A DNA stretch of 64,000 nt from Lucifuga dentata (lineage: Eukaryota > Chordata > Actinopteri > Ophidiiformes > Bythitidae), in contig VXCM01000040.1 of NCBI GenBank assembly GCA_014773175.1, forward strand, positions 203,425 to 267,424. The letters are read 5' to 3'. Under the pieces are notes generated by a model. That model saw only the letters and a program-made list of their open reading frames with translations, did no database searches and was not told the origin of the DNA. Of the stretch, positions 1 to 12,545 are shown piece after piece. Both the position numbers and the translations under genes were made by a program. Position 1 is the stretch's first letter; the number at the start of each line of letters is the position of its first letter.

Positions 1-703
1 TATACCATAGACCGGAATGAACCGGAAGTATGTGGTTCAGTTACGTCTGACCCAGATTGCAAATTCATGGACTAAGAATGGAATTGGTGAACCGGCCAGG
101 CCTACCATGTTAAGCATAAACCAGCCTTTACTCCATGCTATCTCTTCTCCCAACACTCTTAAGCTTCTTTGTCAAGTTACTCTTTTGTCTCTTTTTTCCT
201 TCTTCTCTGTTTTATTTTTATCTCTGTCATCTCACTTCCTCTTACTCTCTGTTTTTCCTTTGTGATTTACTTCACACGATTTTCATTCAGCAGCTACACA
301 CATCACACGTCTGTGGAAAAGTGGAGTTGTAATTACTGTTCCATTGTCATTTTCAAACAGGATAATGACTTCTATTTTCTATACATCCTTGCCTGTAAAA
401 AGCAGGTGGAAATGGGAGAAAAAATTGCGGACGAACAGCGACAATTTACTGTAATTTTCTGTTTTTGCAGCTCAACAGTGCACAACACATCACATTTCTA
501 ACACGTTTGGAAAGCTTGGCAGTATACTAGATTGTTTTTGACAATTCCCATTAAAGTAATAATTGTCCAAACATCTGTGGTAAAGGCTCATGATGGACAA
601 ACACACACAGACCTACAATTTGCGACAATCTGTCTCTCTCTTTTGTCCTCGGAGGGAAAAAACACAAATTCAACATATGCAAAATGTCACAATTCTCTCT
701 GAC

Positions 704-837
704 AGATGCACATGTGCACACACACTTTGACGGGCTCCGGCGCCCCAATATGCCGTGCCGTATCGCTCAGNAGATGCACATGTGCACACACACTTTGACG
801 GGCTCCGGCGCCCCAATATGCCGTGCCGTATCGCTCA
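704..837. repeat. Exact 66-bp direct copies around a single N
   Basis: Bases 704-769 are repeated exactly at 772-837, separated only by one G and the N at 771. This is the signature of two contig ends with an unmerged overlap, not of a natural tandem repeat. The same pattern recurs at five other N's in the window. Confidence 0.85.
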
Positions 838-3409
838 AATATTCTCTTTGATGCCTCTAATACGAGTCCAAACTCTGTTGCAGCTGCATGTTCAAAACCC
901 AGTGAACATCCTGCACAACACCTCAGGAACTAATGAGGCAAACACCCTCCAAACGTCTCGTCTCAGATTTCTCACGTGTCCTGCAAATGGCACAGAAACA
1001 CGCTGTTCTCTTATTTTCTTATTTTTCTTCAGCTAACCCAAAGCAGGATTCACCCAGGACTCTAAAGGTCTGTTTTTTATTGACCCTAAATCTTGCTTCT
1101 GCAGTCCTGTGGTCAGGGTCTGATTAGACAACGGAGGTCAAAAAGACTTTCTGTAGTTTTGCTTTGAATGAGGAGTTTTTATTGTCTTGGGATCTAAATG
1201 CAGTTTCACAGGCTTTTTCATTGCCAACAGAAATTTATCAGGAAAAAAAAAAGCACCGTGGTATCGAAAAAAAAAAAAGCAAAGTGTAAAACCAAGTTGT
1301 ATTCAGAAGAAAAAAGAGGTGAAGCTTTGTACTTTATGAGGTCCAACAGAAGTGTTGCAGAGAAGCCTGGCCTGTTTTGGATAAACTCTTCCTCCCGTTG
1401 GCCGCAGGAGAATTCTGACTTTCAAACCAAAAGCTTTTGTGAAGCTTTCATAGGACAAAGGCTGCTGGGTTTTTGCAGCTTAAAACCCCTGGAAAAATAT
1501 CAGAAATAATTGGCCATTAGTGTATGTGGTGTAAAAGAACATAATGGAAATTTTACGCAACATTGTTGTTTGTCCGTGTCTGTGTTTGCGAGTGTGTGTA
1601 TATGCACATTCATTACTACACAGCAGGTTACTGACAGGGCATTAAGCTCTCCTGCAGTGGTGCCTGGGAGATCGTGCTCATTATGGCATCTCAGTTCAGA
1701 TCCAAGCCTGATTTGCCTACCGTTGCATGGCTTCTGGTTATCAGCAGATGTAGCACACTGAGATTCAGCAGAGCAAATCTCATTAAGGGGAAAGATAGAG
1801 TTATAATAGGGCCTAAGATCAAACTGTAAGCTAAATATTAATAAAGTAAGCTGGGGAACTATGCTTAGCAATGCTGCTAATGCTTCCATTTGTGATCTCT
1901 ATCTAGTCTTTGTTCACTTACATTTGTATCTTTGCACTGTTAGGACGCAGAGGGGCCTTAAAATTGTTTGCAGTGTTATTTTAGATAGTATTTTCCTCCA
2001 TTAATGTATATTAAAAACATAAAACATTTTTATTTGCATTGTAGGTGAAACCAGCCAAGATGCCAGTGGTGATGCCAGCATCTACATCAGTATTTTCACT
2101 TTTGTTTTCAGTATTTCTCTTATCAAAGTTTTAATTTAAAAGTCACGTACAAAATTAAAATGAAGAGCAAAACTCTTATTAGCATTTATGAAATGCAACT
2201 TTACAAATTGTGCAAAATGAAAGTTATATAAAACGTTCAGTCTTTGTACTGTACAGTCTTTAATCTTATGCTAATGGTATGAAATATTTAGATATTGCTG
2301 CATTTTTCAGTGCTTTTTCATTTTGCTAGTGTTTCAGTGATTTAGGTCTGGAAGATAAAATAAATGAAAGTTAAATGACAACAGGATCTTTTTTCATACA
2401 TTTGATTGATAATGCCTGATGGGACATGACAGCTTTTTTATTAGAAGACACTGTAGGATATTTTATAAAATATCTATGTCTTATGTTCATTTAACAGAAA
2501 CCAACAGGGCACAGAGACTTATTTGAACTGTAGTTATTTTTATTTCATTTCATTCTATTTTACACTATTGAATCTCTCTTATTTGATTTGTATCCTGATT
2601 TGAACTGATGCTGCTTCCTTTCCCTCCGCTCTCTGCATGCTGCATCTGCTCTGAGAGCTGCTGTGGCTCCAGATCCTTTGCAAATGTCAACGGCGAATCA
2701 AATCAGGCGAAATTTGTTGTAGCTATTTTGGCAGAATGTGACAATCAGGCACATTCAAAGCCTCTGCAACCTTTGAGCAATACGCTTTATCTTCTCCTTT
2801 CTTGCAAGAGACAGTCTTCTATCATGTAATTAAACGTAATTGCATGTTTGGAGCAGCACAACCTGATGCATCGTGCTAATTGGTCTCACGCTAGAAACCA
2901 TAATTACCGCCGCAGCTGCAGGATAATGTCTGTCACGTCATCACTGACAACATCATTGTCACTTCTTTTTAAAGCAGATCAAAGCAGCAGGTGTTTGATA
3001 GGTATGTCTCTCCTAGCATGTTTACATGCGTGTTTGAAGTGAAGTGTGTGTAGGTATGTGCATAAATGCTAAGATTGTTCACTGCTAATTGCTTCAGATT
3101 AAAATGGTTCATGTTAATTAGCACAACATAGAATATCTTTGATGCTATTAGCATTGCATTATGGAGAAATGCTTGAATTACATTAGCAAAGCAAACACGA
3201 GAAGTTGAATTATGAAAATGAGAAGTGAATTATGTTCGCATTTCTAATATACGGTTTACGTATGGAAAAGCAGAACAATACCAGTCACCAACTACTTTGC
3301 TTTTTACTATTTACTAGTATTTTATTGAATATAAACAGAAAATTGGGTTTATTAACGACTTTCCATCTATTTCAATGCAAAGAGAAAGATAAATGTGTGT
3401 TTGTGATCA

Positions 3410-3530
3410 TATATATTTATATATATATAAATATATAAATATATATATAAATATAAATGTAAATATATATATATATATATATATATATANATATATAAAT
3501 ATATATATAAATATAAATGTAAATATATAA
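3410..3530. repeat. AT-rich microsatellite with assembly join
   Basis: Alternating TA and TATAA-like units with an N at 3490. Bases 3431-3469 reappear at 3491-3529, so part of the apparent length is probably another unmerged overlap. The repeat length here cannot be trusted. Confidence 0.8.
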
Positions 3531-3621
3531 GCTCAGTCAGGTGATCAGTCGGTTTATTCAAATGGCGAGTTTTGATCTGATCCCACACACCTTCTGGTGG
3601 CAATGCACCTCTTCCTCAAGC

Positions 3622-3647
3622 AACACACACACACACACACACACACA
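3622..3647. repeat. (CA)n microsatellite
   Basis: A perfect CA dinucleotide run of about 13 units in non-coding DNA. Confidence 0.9.
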
Positions 3648-4628
3648 TCCTTTGCACCAGGACTCAGTAGCATCTGGATCTCTAATATCTCTTATCTTAG
3701 TGTTAATCTCTTAAAATCCGGAGCTCTAAAGCAGAGAATTTCAGTTTCCTTTGCCGATTCAGCTTCTTCATTAACTGCCTCAACCAAATCACATCACAAC
3801 AACTTATCTAGTATTCATGATTTAAATCCGTCTACAAACTCTGAAGAAGGTGAATGTTTTTGTCCCCTTTTAGCAGAGCTGCTGTGCTGTGTTCAAGTGC
3901 AAGTGGGAGGGTGCGACAGTCAAGACGATCAACTCCGCAGCTGAATACATTTGTATTCTTGCGCTGCTTTTGTGGGAAATGAAACCAGGAGGTCTGGTGT
4001 CTGAAATGCTTAAGCTGAGCCTGATGATGACTCTTTGATGAAAGCTAACGGTGTTAGCAGTCAGAGGCACTTTGAAGCAGCTTGTTTGAGGAGTTCAGGC
4101 TGGCAGCGTTGTTTCTAAATCCACGCTTTAAAGTTGTACCGAGTAGCATTTTTAGACCTTTCATTTCATTCTGCCATTGACAGTTTTATTGCTGCTGTTC
4201 AGGTTTTGATTTTTTTTATTTTCTTTGTTTGGGTTGAACTTTGTTTTTGTCTCTGAAAGCACTTTTAATTTTTTTCTATTCTTTCCATCTCCATAGATTT
4301 TGCTGTAATTCACATCCTTTCATAACACTCATCCATATATTTCCACACTTCCTCTGCTGTGTCTCATTATGTTTGCAGCTCCATCGACCCAATTTCCACA
4401 TGGAGATCATTAAAGTTTCAGCTTATCTTAAATCTGAAAGCCAAGAAGTAGACACAGAGAGCGAGACAATCGAACCCAGAACTGATGGTGGATATCAAAG
4501 GTGTTAATCACACCGTATATCTATTGCTGAGCTCAAACAGGTCCTCATATTGACAGAATCTTGAGTATGTCTCTGCCTGGTTCCACAGCCAAATGAGGCC
4601 AACATAACAGAAATAAGAAACTTAAAAA

Positions 4629-4659
4629 CAAAAAAAAAAAAAANAAAAAAAAAAAAAGA
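4629..4659. repeat. Poly-A tract with N
   Basis: An A homopolymer interrupted by the N at 4644. It is an assembly join in a homopolymer, so its true length is unknown. Confidence 0.85.
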
Positions 4660-5311
4660 AGGCACAGATTTTCTACTGTCTTAACTATTCTTCCTTAAAA
4701 AAAAATCTAGAAACTGGGTCGTACTTCATTATCCTTCTAAAACTTACAGTGTTACAGGAAATATTGCAGGATAAGCATGAAAATTTTTAAGACAAGATTT
4801 GTATTTGATACTAACACATCTCACTAATTCTCACAGCAGTAATTCAAATAATTTTCACTTTCAAGCACAAAGACGGGCATTACTTTATTCCTTTATTCTA
4901 AAACGCCCACTTCCAGCTCATAATATGCTGCTGTGAACGCTGTTGACATCATGTTTATCCATGGAAATATTGTTTGACAGTGCGGATTGGCAGTAAAAAA
5001 AAATACTGTCATGTTAAGTGTCATTAAAGCAACTGAAAAGCTATGTTTTATTAACCCAGTAATGCATGCAACAAGCTGCATATTGTAATCAAACTAAACA
5101 TAATCAAGCTGATATTGCGGTAATGAGTGTGCAGCATAATTAATCCTGAATGGCATCAAGCAGTCTTTTGAAATATTTTGAAATTTTGAAATTCAATCAG
5201 CTGTTTGCTTGTACCCAGTGCGTTCGAGACAGACAAGTCACAGGTCAAGTCCCTAATCCCATACTTTTAGTTTTGAGTCTTAAACAAGTCGTAATGAAGT
5301 CTATACCAAAA

Positions 5312-5896
5312 TTAAAGGACCACCCATTTTGCATGTTTGAGCCTAATATATTCAATTTTCATACATGTAACATTATTGATGATCATTTCCCAAACCATTC
5401 TACTGGAATGGTGAATTAAAAATGATTTCCTACCTTCCAGACCTCCATTGGTTTCAGTTCATTCTGGTACTCTATTAAAATCAACTTGTTGATACTTGAA
5501 ACGTTCTTGGAACAGGTCATCCATCATCATGAACAAGACGTATATTTGTTTTTTTTTTAAGTTTGGTAATTTTAGCATTTAAGCGCAATAAAAAGCACGG
5601 AGTGAATGTATGCCTCCACTGGAGAATATAGTCCCAAAAGAAGACCTGCGTTTACCAAAAAATTTAAACGACTGTGACTTCATAATTTTGCGTAACTATT
5701 AGCAGGCGAAACATTGATTCTTAAGGTGGGTGTATGTCTTGAATATTTGATTTTGAAAGAGTAAGAAATTTTGCAAAATATCAGGAAAGCAGAAATACAG
5801 TTTTATCCTTTGGGAAATGATTGTCAGTAACATAATATGTATGAAAATTGAATATATTAGGCTCAAACATGCAAAATGTGTGGTATGATCCTTTAA
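5312..5896. mobile_element. TTAA-flanked MITE, copy A (near full length)
   Basis: The copy begins TTAA-AGGACCA and ends ATGATCCT-TTAA. The two ends are imperfect inverted repeats for roughly 90 bp, sharing CATTTTGCATGTTTGAGCC, then an AT-rich stretch, then ATCATTTCCCAAA. No transposase frame is present, so it is non-autonomous. TTAA flanks fit the Kolobok or piggyBac superfamilies, and the superfamily assignment is inference. Several deleted copies of the family lie elsewhere in the window. Confidence 0.85.
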
Positions 5897-8800
5897 TGCT
5901 AGAGTAATAATTAGTATAATCAACTGAGACAATTCATGATGCTGTTTAAAATGTATATTTTATTTCCCATTAACATTTTAATTTGCTGAAAATACACTTA
6001 CGACTGTAAACACTAAATACTTCAATGGTTCATCACATGAATGTGGTATAGGTTTAATCTAAGAGCAACATCATATTTATAAGTGTTAGTTTTATCTTCG
6101 GTAAAATTCTAATTCCAAAATGGCCCAGCTGATTAACTGTGTTATTGTGTCCTTATTGTGTGTAACCTTCTCGGCTGTCTGATTGGTTGAATCGGATCTG
6201 GGAGGTGAACTGTTTGTCGATGACTCCTGACTTTCTTTTGCAAGTGTGTGCGTTGTAATGTGAGGTTGAGTACTCACGACTCACAGACGTGTAGATTTAC
6301 ACAAGAAATTCTTGGTTTCCTCTTCCACTTGCAGCATTTTTCTAACTTCTGGAACTCAGTACTGGCAACCTTTTCCACCCTTTATAAAGATGTTTGACTT
6401 ACTCAAACGCTGTTGCTTGTGCTGTCTGACAGGGATTCAGGAAATAATATCTGCACCATCCCTTCAAAAGATCATAGTATCATGTCTTTATATCCACATA
6501 TAGACCATTAAAATGGGATAAAATGTTGATTCTCTTATGCAAGATCATTAGATGGTATCTTAATCATTTAAAGCAGAGTATCTTTTTGTATCCGTAACAT
6601 CGCGTTGTCTCTGATCCCACCTTAATGTTAGCGTAATCTCCGTGCCTCGTGCTGAGAAGACGGATTACTCTGAGTCCTTCTCTTAGATGTATCACCAGAT
6701 ACAGCTGATGTACTGTACAACCATAAAGCCTCGCAGGCACTAAAACAACACACGGGACGCGATAGAAAGGCGTACTGTAGCAGCATCGGCTTTAAACATA
6801 GAGCAGGCCTGTAACTCGCAGCCGTAAAAGCTGACAGGCGCCACGAATACAGTCCAGCACATCAGCGGCAGCAGCATGAGTTATGGGAATGATAGAACGC
6901 AATGCTTCACATTTACATTCCAGCGATTTACATTTACACTACGTTTAGTTAAATTTGGAGTCAGATTTATTGTGCTCAGTAGAAAAGATCAGCACTTGTA
7001 TGGATGGATAAAGTCAGCGATGGTTTGGATTCATTCTGCACAAGGAATTTGGTTTTTCAAGAAAGAAGATGTATTCTGATGTAATGCTCACAACGAAATG
7101 TTAATTATAAAGAGGAAGTTGGAAAACAATACGCAGCATTACTTCAGTAGCAGTTACATGATACTGCGTATTTAATTTGCTTTTTGCAAATTAAAACTCC
7201 TAAAACCCCTTGAAAAATTCATCAGTTGAAGTGGTTTGATTACATGTGATTATGATTAGAAAGCCCACAAAGACCTCCTACATCTACCAAGCCAGGAGAA
7301 AACTGCTCTCACCAAGAAATTAGAAATGTCCGTCCTGTCGACATTCAGACAAACGTTGTAGCAGGTGAAATGTTGAATTTTAAGGTGAGTGTATCACCTG
7401 AACCTTTTATTATGAAAGATTAGGGGATTTGGCCAAATACATGTGCCAAATTTGGTCATTAGAGTAAAAGAAAAAAATGGAAATGTTCATAATGTCGTAA
7501 ACAATCTGTAGAATTCCTGGATGTGAACCAAAATCTAATTATCTGCTGAAGTTTCTCCCAAATTTAATTAAATTCTGTTTACAAGCTCTTAAGATATTGC
7601 TGCTGACTAATTAGCAAACAAACAGGACAGGAAACAGAAGTTCTTTAGTGGAGATAATGACAGTTGTGTTGCCCACAGGCGAGCTAAACTATCAGTTTGT
7701 TTTGTCCCGGAGGGTGAAACCAAAGACTTTTTTACTGCGTCACAATATTAAGATCAGCAGAGCCACAACACAAGCTCAAATTCATATTTCACTTCGCTAA
7801 ATGCAAATCTGCTTTCAGCCAGTCAGACAGGTAAAATGTCAGTTTGTCTGGTTTACCCGGCAACTTGAGCTAAAAATGAACATGTGGAAAAAAGCCAGAG
7901 AGTGGAATCTAATTTAGCGACAACTTTAAACAATCCTTCACTGCTGTTATTTCACACATTTATTTCAGTTGCGTGTAATTATGCGTGTAAGCAGGTATTT
8001 CATTTCTGTCAATTCTGCAACAGCCCTTCTTTTACCACATATCCAGGAGTTCAGATTCTCATTTACTCCTCCCCTTAATTAAATCAAATTACAATGAGCA
8101 ATGTAGCAAATAGCAGTTAGCCTCGTTAAACAGATAGAGAGATGATCTGTCAACTCCTAACACTGACAGCGACTATGTTGATTACTAATGAATAAATGAA
8201 CTGTGTCGCTGATGATGACTTTACGGTTTTAGTGCCGCATTCTGAAAAGAGGGATTTGCAGTAGAGGAGAGGTTAGCATTTGTTTTCCCTTTGTTGTGGA
8301 AAATTGCACCTCAGCTGCTCCATGGTACAAACCAATTTTGATAGAATAGTCCAGAAAGGAACATACGACCATGACGAAGCCTGTGCTCGGGCTTTCTGGG
8401 CAGTTTGATGTCAATCAGGCCTGGAAGAAAGAAAAGTGCACCCTCTTCTTCTGAGAATATTCAGAGACATTCAGAGTGAATGTGGCTGCAGCTGGAAGTT
8501 CATTTTTTAATTTGTTGATTTTCATATTAGAGCCTTTTGGAAAGCGGGCAGTACATTATGTCGGTCTTAGTGCTTTTTATTTTCAAAACATCAGGAGCAA
8601 AGCATAAAGTGCTCAAGTGTTCTTTTGTGTAGTGCTGCCTTTTTTTGTTGTTGTTGTTGAATTCAGAAATGTTTCTTGCTGGACTGCTACATCAAAAACA
8701 CTCTACATATTCCACCTCGACTTCACAGTCAGATGAAGCACTTTGGCAAGCTTTTGCTGAGTTTGACTTGCACTAGAAACTCTGAATTCCTGACCTCTGA

Positions 8801-10094
8801 AGGGGAAAAGTCGAAGAAAGTGCCTCCTCGACTCCAAATTTCTGCTTGGAAAGTTGGGCGAGGTTCCTTAACCTCAAGGTCAGCATTGACATAATTTCAG
8901 CATAGTTGATTATGCCATAAACATGAAGCATTTTCTTGAAATCGATCAGATACAGACACAGGAGCAAGTTTGAAAATATAAATCCTGTAGCTCGTAAACG
9001 TGATTTGGCTTTTATTGGACCAGCAGAGGCATGCCGTCTCCCACTTTATTTCACTCAAATGCATGGTGGTCATAAATGACCTAAGGGGTTTCAGGTTTCC
9101 CAGTTCCCAAGGTACCATGAATGCAGCATTAGACCCGGGACCTCACGCAGCCTCAGTACGGGTGCTGTTACACAACTCAAACATTGTGGTCCTGACAGCT
9201 CTGACTCCCTCCAAGGACACAGACAGAAAAATGAATTTGTGGCAAGAAAGAGGCCAGGAACAACTCTGTTTATGCTCCGTACAAGTGGAGAATTTAGAGG
9301 AGGCGCAGGGAGGAGGTGCAGCCATTTGTGCTGCTGAACTGCTGACTCCTTGGTTGTCTGCATCTTTAGGGTTGAATATTCTAAAAGGACGAAATTATAC
9401 AATTTTACCAAATATAAATGTCACATCCACTCTGCAGTAGCTCCAAATTACAGATAGAGATTTATGAATAATTCCCAAAAGTCATTATCATTCTGTAAAT
9501 GGTTTCACTTGAGTCACAGTCTCGCTGGCCATCGCTGCCGTGACGGAGGATCCCAGATGAAAGAGGCATTTCCGCTGAGAGGCTTGGAGTCACCGCAGAG
9601 TCTGAGCCCTGGCAGATAACGAAAGTGAGGAATGAGCAGGAGTTGTGGATTATCTTGTTCAGAGACTCCTGCTCACACCAGAGTGACTTATCTTCCAGAC
9701 ACCGCGGGCCACACTCTCCTGCCGCTAACAAATTATTAGTCATTAACTTTTCTAAGTAGCCAGCACAAAGAGAGAGATGGTATAATCAGAGATGCGCTGG
9801 GTTCATCTGTCACGGCGTCCCTCAAGAGAAACCTCATCACCAGGGTTTTAAAAAAAGACTGAAGCCCAAAAAAAAGTCCATGGCGGAGCGGAATGATCCA
9901 GCTTTGATGGAGGCCATTTTGCAGAGTCAGAGGAGCGTCACCCAATTTGTGAGGAGGGGAAAAACAAATAAAAAGCAGCCCCATTTAGGACTTTTTGAAA
10001 GAGAAGATGACGAGAGAGATGGACATCATCTACTTTTAATGCTGAGTTTGGACTAAACCTGCTGCTCCTTCACGTGGAAACAAGTGAGCTAAGG
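5897..10094. other. Non-coding region between MITE A and LINE remnant
   Basis: No convincing gene. A partial MITE-family fragment lies near 7,311-7,440. The frames around 9.0-9.4 kb on both strands overlap each other and lack recognisable domains. The rest shows no structure I can name. Confidence 0.65.
7311..7440. mobile_element. Internal fragment of the TTAA MITE family
   Basis: Matches the MITE interior near its right side: the phrases around AGCAGGTGAAA, TTTTAAGGTGAGTGTATCACCTGA and GGGGATTTGGC also occur in the copies at 31.1 kb and 60.5 kb. The terminal repeats are missing or too diverged to place. Confidence 0.6.
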
Positions 10095-10315
10095 TGGTTC
10101 GAGCGTCGAATCAGAATTCCTCCTGGACGCCTCCCTGGGGAGGTATTCTGGGCACATCCAACTTGTAGGAAACCATGCGGCGAGCCTGGGAACACCTTAT
10201 AATTCCCAGGAAGAGACAGAGGACGTGGCTAGGGAGAGAGACATGTGGGCTACTTAGCTTAGCATGCTACATCCAGGACCTGGTTAAGAGGTGGAAATGC
10301 ATTGATGGATGGATT
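10095..10315 (+). mobile_element. Degraded LINE 3' end
   Basis: The stretch resembles the conserved C-terminal coding end and tail of a common teleost LINE. In one frame the start reads R-I-P-P-G-R-L-P-G-E-V-F, later frames are broken by stops, and the copy ends in a TGGATGGA-like tail. It is 5'-truncated and cannot be mobile. I recognise the tail from general knowledge of fish LINEs and do not assign a clade. Confidence 0.6.
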
Positions 10316-10420
10316 GAGAATAAAAGAGAATAGAATAGAATTCTGACAGATGATGAGCCTCTATTCTACAGTATAAAGTATGTATTGCTCCCACAAATAA
10401 GCACTGGCAATGCATATGTA

Positions 10421-10442
10421 CACACACACACACACACACACA
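10421..10442. repeat. (CA)n microsatellite
   Basis: A CA run of about 11 units. Confidence 0.9.
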
Positions 10443-10580
10443 TAAACACACAAGTGGAAGAAGGCATCATCTCAGTGGCCTGCAGAGATCGATTCGTGCC
10501 GGAGGAAAGTCAGCCAGTCCCGCGGCTAATCACAGAGATGGATTTCCCAACTGACAGCCGTCATAACCTGTGAGACTCTA

Positions 10581-10705
10581 CTGGATCACTTCCTGTCAAC
10601 GCTGACACACACACACACACACACACACACACATTTCTATCGNCTGGATCACTTCCTGTCAACGCTGACACACACACACACACACACACACACACATTTC
10701 TATCG
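10581..10705. repeat. Exact 62-bp copies around N, containing (CA)n
   Basis: Bases 10,581-10,642 and 10,644-10,705 are identical and separated by the N at 10,643. The copies include a CA run. This is best read as one locus represented twice by an unmerged contig overlap. Confidence 0.85.
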
Positions 10706-11099
10706 CTGTGCTAGAGAGAACATCTCCTCCTCAGCATGTTTGCTTAATCTTAAATACAGAAATACTTTAACAGGTCTTTGAGTCATTTAATGTTTTTTTT
10801 TTTTTTTTTTTTACAAGGTTTAAAAATCTGATGCGTCAGCATTTGGCAAAATAATCGTTGAGTCACTGGTATTGATCAACAACCCTATTAAACCCACTGC
10901 AGATATATTATGGTCATTTTGTGCTGTGGGATCGTAAAAAGTGTATTTATTAGCTTTAGCTTACCGGGTTTCTCTCTTCGCTGTCACTCTCATTCATCTT
11001 TTCTCTCCTTCTTTCTTTGTTACTGTCACTTCCTGTCTCTCCATCTCCTGTCTCGCTTTTCCCCTCTCTTAATTCTTCGCCCTTCACTTTGTCACCGGA

Positions 11100-11470
11100 G
11101 CCGGTCTCTGGGAAAAGGAAGCAAAACGGGGAGCAAAGTCTGGCCTGGGGGCTGAAGCTAGTTAAAAAGCGCTCATTAAAAAAGCATTGGGAGCTCCAGA
11201 CTCCCAGCTGGAGTTCCAGCCTGTAGCCGCGCCGCTTAACCTCATCCTGTTCTGGTTAGAAAAGCTGAAATATTCATTCAGCCGAGCTCTGCTTATCTGC
11301 AAATATTGTGTCAGATCCAAAAAAATCTCGAGTATTCATGCAGCTGGAGGGGATGCATATCATTTATTCTCCCATACCTCCCACTCCCAGAAGCAGTCGC
11401 CATGGTAACGCTGGCATTGGGATGCATTTTGACATCATAACCCGGCAATCACTCATGCATATTATGAAAA
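11100..11470. promoter_or_regulatory. Candidate conserved enhancer with RFX X-box
   Basis: A stretch of balanced base composition without repeats, containing an exact match to the RFX X-box consensus GTNRCC-N2-RGYAAC at 11,396-11,409 (GTCGCC AT GGTAAC). Octamer-like ATGCATAT sequences lie near 11,353 and 11,455. Function as an enhancer, and any link to b3galt1 10 kb downstream, is inference. Confidence 0.35.
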
Positions 11471-11867
11471 GCACTCACACATAAATAAGCATACACACAT
11501 AAAGTAGATAAACATCATGCTCAAATATTCCTCTCTACCTTTCTTGGTTGTCACACACACACTCATTCACACAGATGATACACACTCTTTCTGATTTCCT
11601 AGTCTTTCCTCAGAGCAGCTCCAGCACAATCAAATGCATAGTTTAAGGTTAATACCACTTCACAACTAGTACTGATGTGTTTGCCAGAGGTTAAAAGTTC
11701 AGAGAATTGCATTCTGTTTTGTTGCGTGTGTGTATATATGGCACATATGTGTATATCCGACACACTCGCAGACAGATAAAAATCATGGAGTGTATTTCTG
11801 TCAGAAGCAAAGGTTTAGTCAAAGCCAAACCGCTCAAACTGCTTCCTTGTTCTGTACATCACTGCCT

Positions 11868-11870
<3 letters not shown>

Positions 11871-11903
<33 letters not shown>
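11871..11903. repeat. (CA)n microsatellite
   Basis: A CA run of about 16 units. Confidence 0.9.
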
Positions 11904-11904
<1 letters not shown>

Positions 11905-12483
11905 ACATAGAAACAGAAAATTGACTCATAGACACACACTCTCTCTCTCTCCTCACCTCTGTAACGCTGCAGCTTAGTGGGTCTGACAGGAGGAATCATT
12001 TATTTACCGGGGGCATACTGAGCAGCATGGCCTCTGACTGAACCTCATGCTGGGTAGAGATAGGAACTCCGCCTCTGAGGGCCCGAGGCAGCTGTGGGCA
12101 GCCGGTCTACAGGTTATCACGCCGTCCACACAACACGCCAGCTGAAGTGCCTGCTGTGATTTCCACATGTGTGTGAGTGTGTCCACATTAATATTTATCT
12201 GTCTCCCCCTGATTAACAGAGGCCAGCGCTTTAATTAGTGCTATTTATCGTAATGATTCTGATTAGAGAGATTTACAGGTTGTTCCAAATAAAAAAAAGC
12301 GGCGTCCTTTCTCTAAACTCCCACCTAGAAGCATTTTGATGCACACTTGTACAAATATCCAAACACACACACGAGCATTAAACTTACCTGTGTTTGCATT
12401 TATTGTCCTTAGACAGCAACCCACGCACGCAAAGCCATTTCAGTTTAGCAGACAGTGCACTGGACACCTGCATTTTAGCTGTG

Positions 12484-12545
12484 CGTGTGTGTGTGCGTGT
12501 GCGTGTGTGTGAGAGAGAGAGAGAGTGTGTGTGTGTGTGTGCATG
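12484..12545. repeat. (GT)n/(GA)n compound microsatellite
   Basis: Imperfect GT repeats flank a short GA run. Open frames crossing it encode only V/C-rich repeat peptide and are rejected as genes. Confidence 0.85.

Larger units (their letters stand above)
1..5311. other. Non-coding region, left end
   Basis: No reading frame here has recognisable protein similarity; the open frames are short and follow pyrimidine-rich or AT-rich sequence. The stretch holds an assembly join at 771, an AT microsatellite at 3.4-3.5 kb, a CA repeat at 3.62 kb and a poly-A tract at 4.63 kb. The block near 1,620-1,740 is less AT-biased than its surroundings and could be constrained non-coding DNA, but nothing in the sequence proves it. 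Confidence 0.7.

Noticed and set aside
2456..2476. AT palindrome GATATTTTATAAAATATC
   Set aside because: Perfect but short and wholly A/T except the ends; expected by chance in AT-rich DNA.
9000..9440. 146-residue frame with overlapping antisense frames
   Set aside because: No domain, no splice context, and open frames on both strands at once suggest chance.
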